Source of the DNA: Acidobacteriota bacterium
GTDB taxonomy: Bacteria > Acidobacteriota > Terriglobia > Terriglobales > Acidobacteriaceae
Assembly (NCBI GenBank): GCA_021801945.1
Contig: JAKABE010000199.1
Span: 1-6,395, forward strand
Direction: 5' to 3'
Length of the DNA stretch: 6,395 nucleotides
Shown piece by piece: positions 5,897-6,395 of the stretch (position 1 is the stretch's first letter; every line of letters starts with the position of its first letter). The notes under the pieces are model-generated. The model saw nothing but the letters and a program-made list of their open reading frames with translations. It did no database searches and was not told the DNA's origin. The translations under genes were made by a program, and so were the position numbers.

Positions 5897-5956
5897 GCCG
5901 CATGAATAGAGGGTTTTCTGCAAATTGACCCAACGGCGCATCCCCTCTCATGCGGT
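5897..5956 (+). other. Stem-loop in the HU mRNA leader
   Basis: CCGCATGA (5898-5905) pairs perfectly with TCATGCGG (5948-5955). Inside it GAGGG (5909-5913) pairs with CCCTC (5943-5947), leaving ATA as a bulge on the left strand. A G-U pair (5897 with 5956) may close the base. The stem totals thirteen Watson-Crick pairs around a 29-base loop. It lies within the predicted 5' leader and is not followed by a T-run, so it is not a plain terminator. A role in translation control, mRNA stability or protein binding is inferred. Confidence 0.5.
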
Positions 5957-5983
5957 GCGCATCTCGCGGCGGAAGCCCGTCAA

Positions 5984-6003
5984 CTCAGGCAGCCCTGAGG
6001 GCT
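5984..6003 (+). other. Two mutually exclusive hairpins just before the HU ribosome-binding site
   Basis: CTCAGG (5984-5989) can pair with CCTGAG (5994-5999) across a four-base loop. Alternatively AGCCC (5991-5995) can pair with GGGCT (5999-6003) across TGA. They share bases, so only one can form at a time. They end eight bases before AAGGAG. This is the geometry of a small RNA switch, but in GC-rich DNA such overlap may be chance. Confidence 0.3.
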
Positions 6004-6023
6004 CGCCCACAAGGAGAATAGTA

Positions 6024-6320
6024 ATGGCAACTGGAATGACCAAGACCGCTTTGACCCGGCATATGGCCGAGAAGCTCGAACTCACTAACAAGCAAGCCGC
6101 GGCCTTCCTCGATCTCCTCGCGGAGACCGCCATCAAGGAGACCAAGAAGAACGGCGTCTTCGTAATCCCCGGCATCGGCCGCCTGGTAAAGGCGGAGCGC
6201 AAAGCCCGCATCGGGCGCAACCCGCAGACCGGCGAAGCCATCAAAATCAAGGCCAAGACCGTGGTCAAATTCCGCGTGGCCAAGTCCGCCAAGGACGTGA
6301 TTGCCCCTACGAGGAAGTAG
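6024..6320 (+). CDS. HU-family nucleoid DNA-binding protein
   Basis: A 98-residue HU/IHF-fold protein of normal family length. Two N-terminal helices (about 5-43, MTKTALTRHMAEKLELTNKQAAAFLDLL onward) form the dimer body. The segment GVFVIPGIGRLVKAERKAR (44-62) leads to the signature GRNPQTGEAIKIKA (64-77) at the DNA-intercalating arm, with P67 at the position that wedges into the minor groove. It would bind and bend DNA with little sequence preference, package the nucleoid and assist recombination. The start ATG 6024 has AAGGAG seven bases upstream. The frame stays open back to a TTG at 5925, but that extension is Arg-rich, unconserved in style and lies in the structured leader. The gene has a promoter region and terminator of its own, so it is likely monocistronic. 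It is classed as HU, not IHF, from context only. Confidence 0.93.
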   Translation: MATGMTKTALTRHMAEKLELTNKQAAAFLDLLAETAIKETKKNGVFVIPGIGRLVKAERKARIGRNPQTGEAIKIKAKTVVKFRVAKSAKDVIAPTRK

Positions 6321-6353
6321 CTTTTCTGCTCGCCTCAAGCGGAACACTCGAAT

Positions 6354-6390
6354 GCCAAAGGGAGAGCTTTGCGCTCTCCCTTTGGCGTTT
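6354..6390 (+). terminator. Strong stem-loop terminator after the HU gene
   Basis: GCCAAAGGGAGAGC (6354-6367) and GCTCTCCCTTTGGC (6373-6386) form a perfect 14-pair stem with a TTTGC loop. It starts 33 bases after the HU stop. The following tail is GTTTGTGG, a poor T-run. The stem is convincing as a transcript 3' end, though termination on this strand may be partial. On the opposite strand the flank is also short of T, so it is not clearly bidirectional. Confidence 0.8.
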
Positions 6391-6395
6391 GTGGA

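Larger units (their letters stand above)
5692..6023 (+). other. Non-coding region upstream of the HU gene
   Basis: No convincing gene lies in these 332 bases. From left to right it holds about 70 bases with nothing recognisable, an A-tract-rich segment (5765-5829), a promoter-like TTGACT (5844-5849), a long imperfect stem (5897-5956), two mutually exclusive small hairpins (5984-6003) and the HU ribosome-binding site AAGGAG (6011-6016). A 62-codon open frame at 5721-5909 is lysine- and arginine-rich, lacks a ribosome-binding site and runs across the promoter, so I do not call it a gene. Confidence 0.6.

Noticed and set aside
1080..5897. A shared TTCTTCGAAG at 1080-1089 and 5888-5897 as a common regulatory site
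   Set aside because: A near-identical string also occurs inside the HAD coding sequence (717-725), so it looks like chance recurrence of a short palindromic word.
5721..5909. A 62-codon open frame with many Lys and Arg residues between the DUF2461 and HU genes
   Set aside because: It has no ribosome-binding site, runs over the TTGACT promoter and into the leader stem, and its Lys content is explained by the A-tract DNA. A small protein is possible but unsupported.
5925..6023. An N-terminal extension of HU from TTG 5925
   Set aside because: AAGGAG seven bases before ATG 6024 fixes the usual start. The extension lies in the structured leader and does not look like protein under selection.

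Overview
The window looks like ordinary chromosomal DNA from a GC-rich bacterium. The gene set and protein style suggest an acidobacterium of the Terriglobia type, but that is an impression from family resemblance and was not tested by a search. No phage, transposon, CRISPR array, tRNA or rRNA is visible. I see no new multi-gene system; the more interesting signals are regulatory.

Layout, left to right. Minus strand: the N-terminal part of a MutT-type Nudix hydrolase runs off the left edge (1-177), preceded by a HAD-superfamily phosphatase (286-1041) with a TTG start. A divergent intergenic region (1042-1248) carries several palindromes. Plus strand: two full-length tyrosine recombinases, XerD-like (1249-2238) and XerC-like (2235-3251), overlap by four bases. 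RuvA (start 3412, end 4002) follows. Then come a class I methyltransferase with a degenerate cofactor site (4069-4899) and a DUF2461/TIGR02453 family protein (4951-5691). A 332-base non-coding stretch (5692-6023) contains phased A-tracts, a likely promoter and a structured leader for an HU-family DNA-binding protein (6024-6320). A strong stem-loop terminator closes the window (6354-6390).

Functional theme. XerC, XerD, RuvA and HU all act on chromosome structure and recombination: RuvA handles Holliday junctions, XerC/XerD resolve the chromosome dimers that recombination creates, and HU bends and packages DNA. MutT removes oxidised nucleotides from the pool. The methyltransferase, the DUF2461 protein and the HAD phosphatase have no clear link to that theme.

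Start signals fall into two classes. The HAD gene, xerC, ruvA and the HU gene have a recognisable Shine-Dalgarno sequence. The mutT, xerD, methyltransferase and DUF2461 genes have no well-placed one. Each of these four instead has a -10-like hexamer exactly six bases before the start codon, the position expected if transcription begins on the start codon itself (leaderless mRNA). This is the most coherent unexpected pattern in the window.
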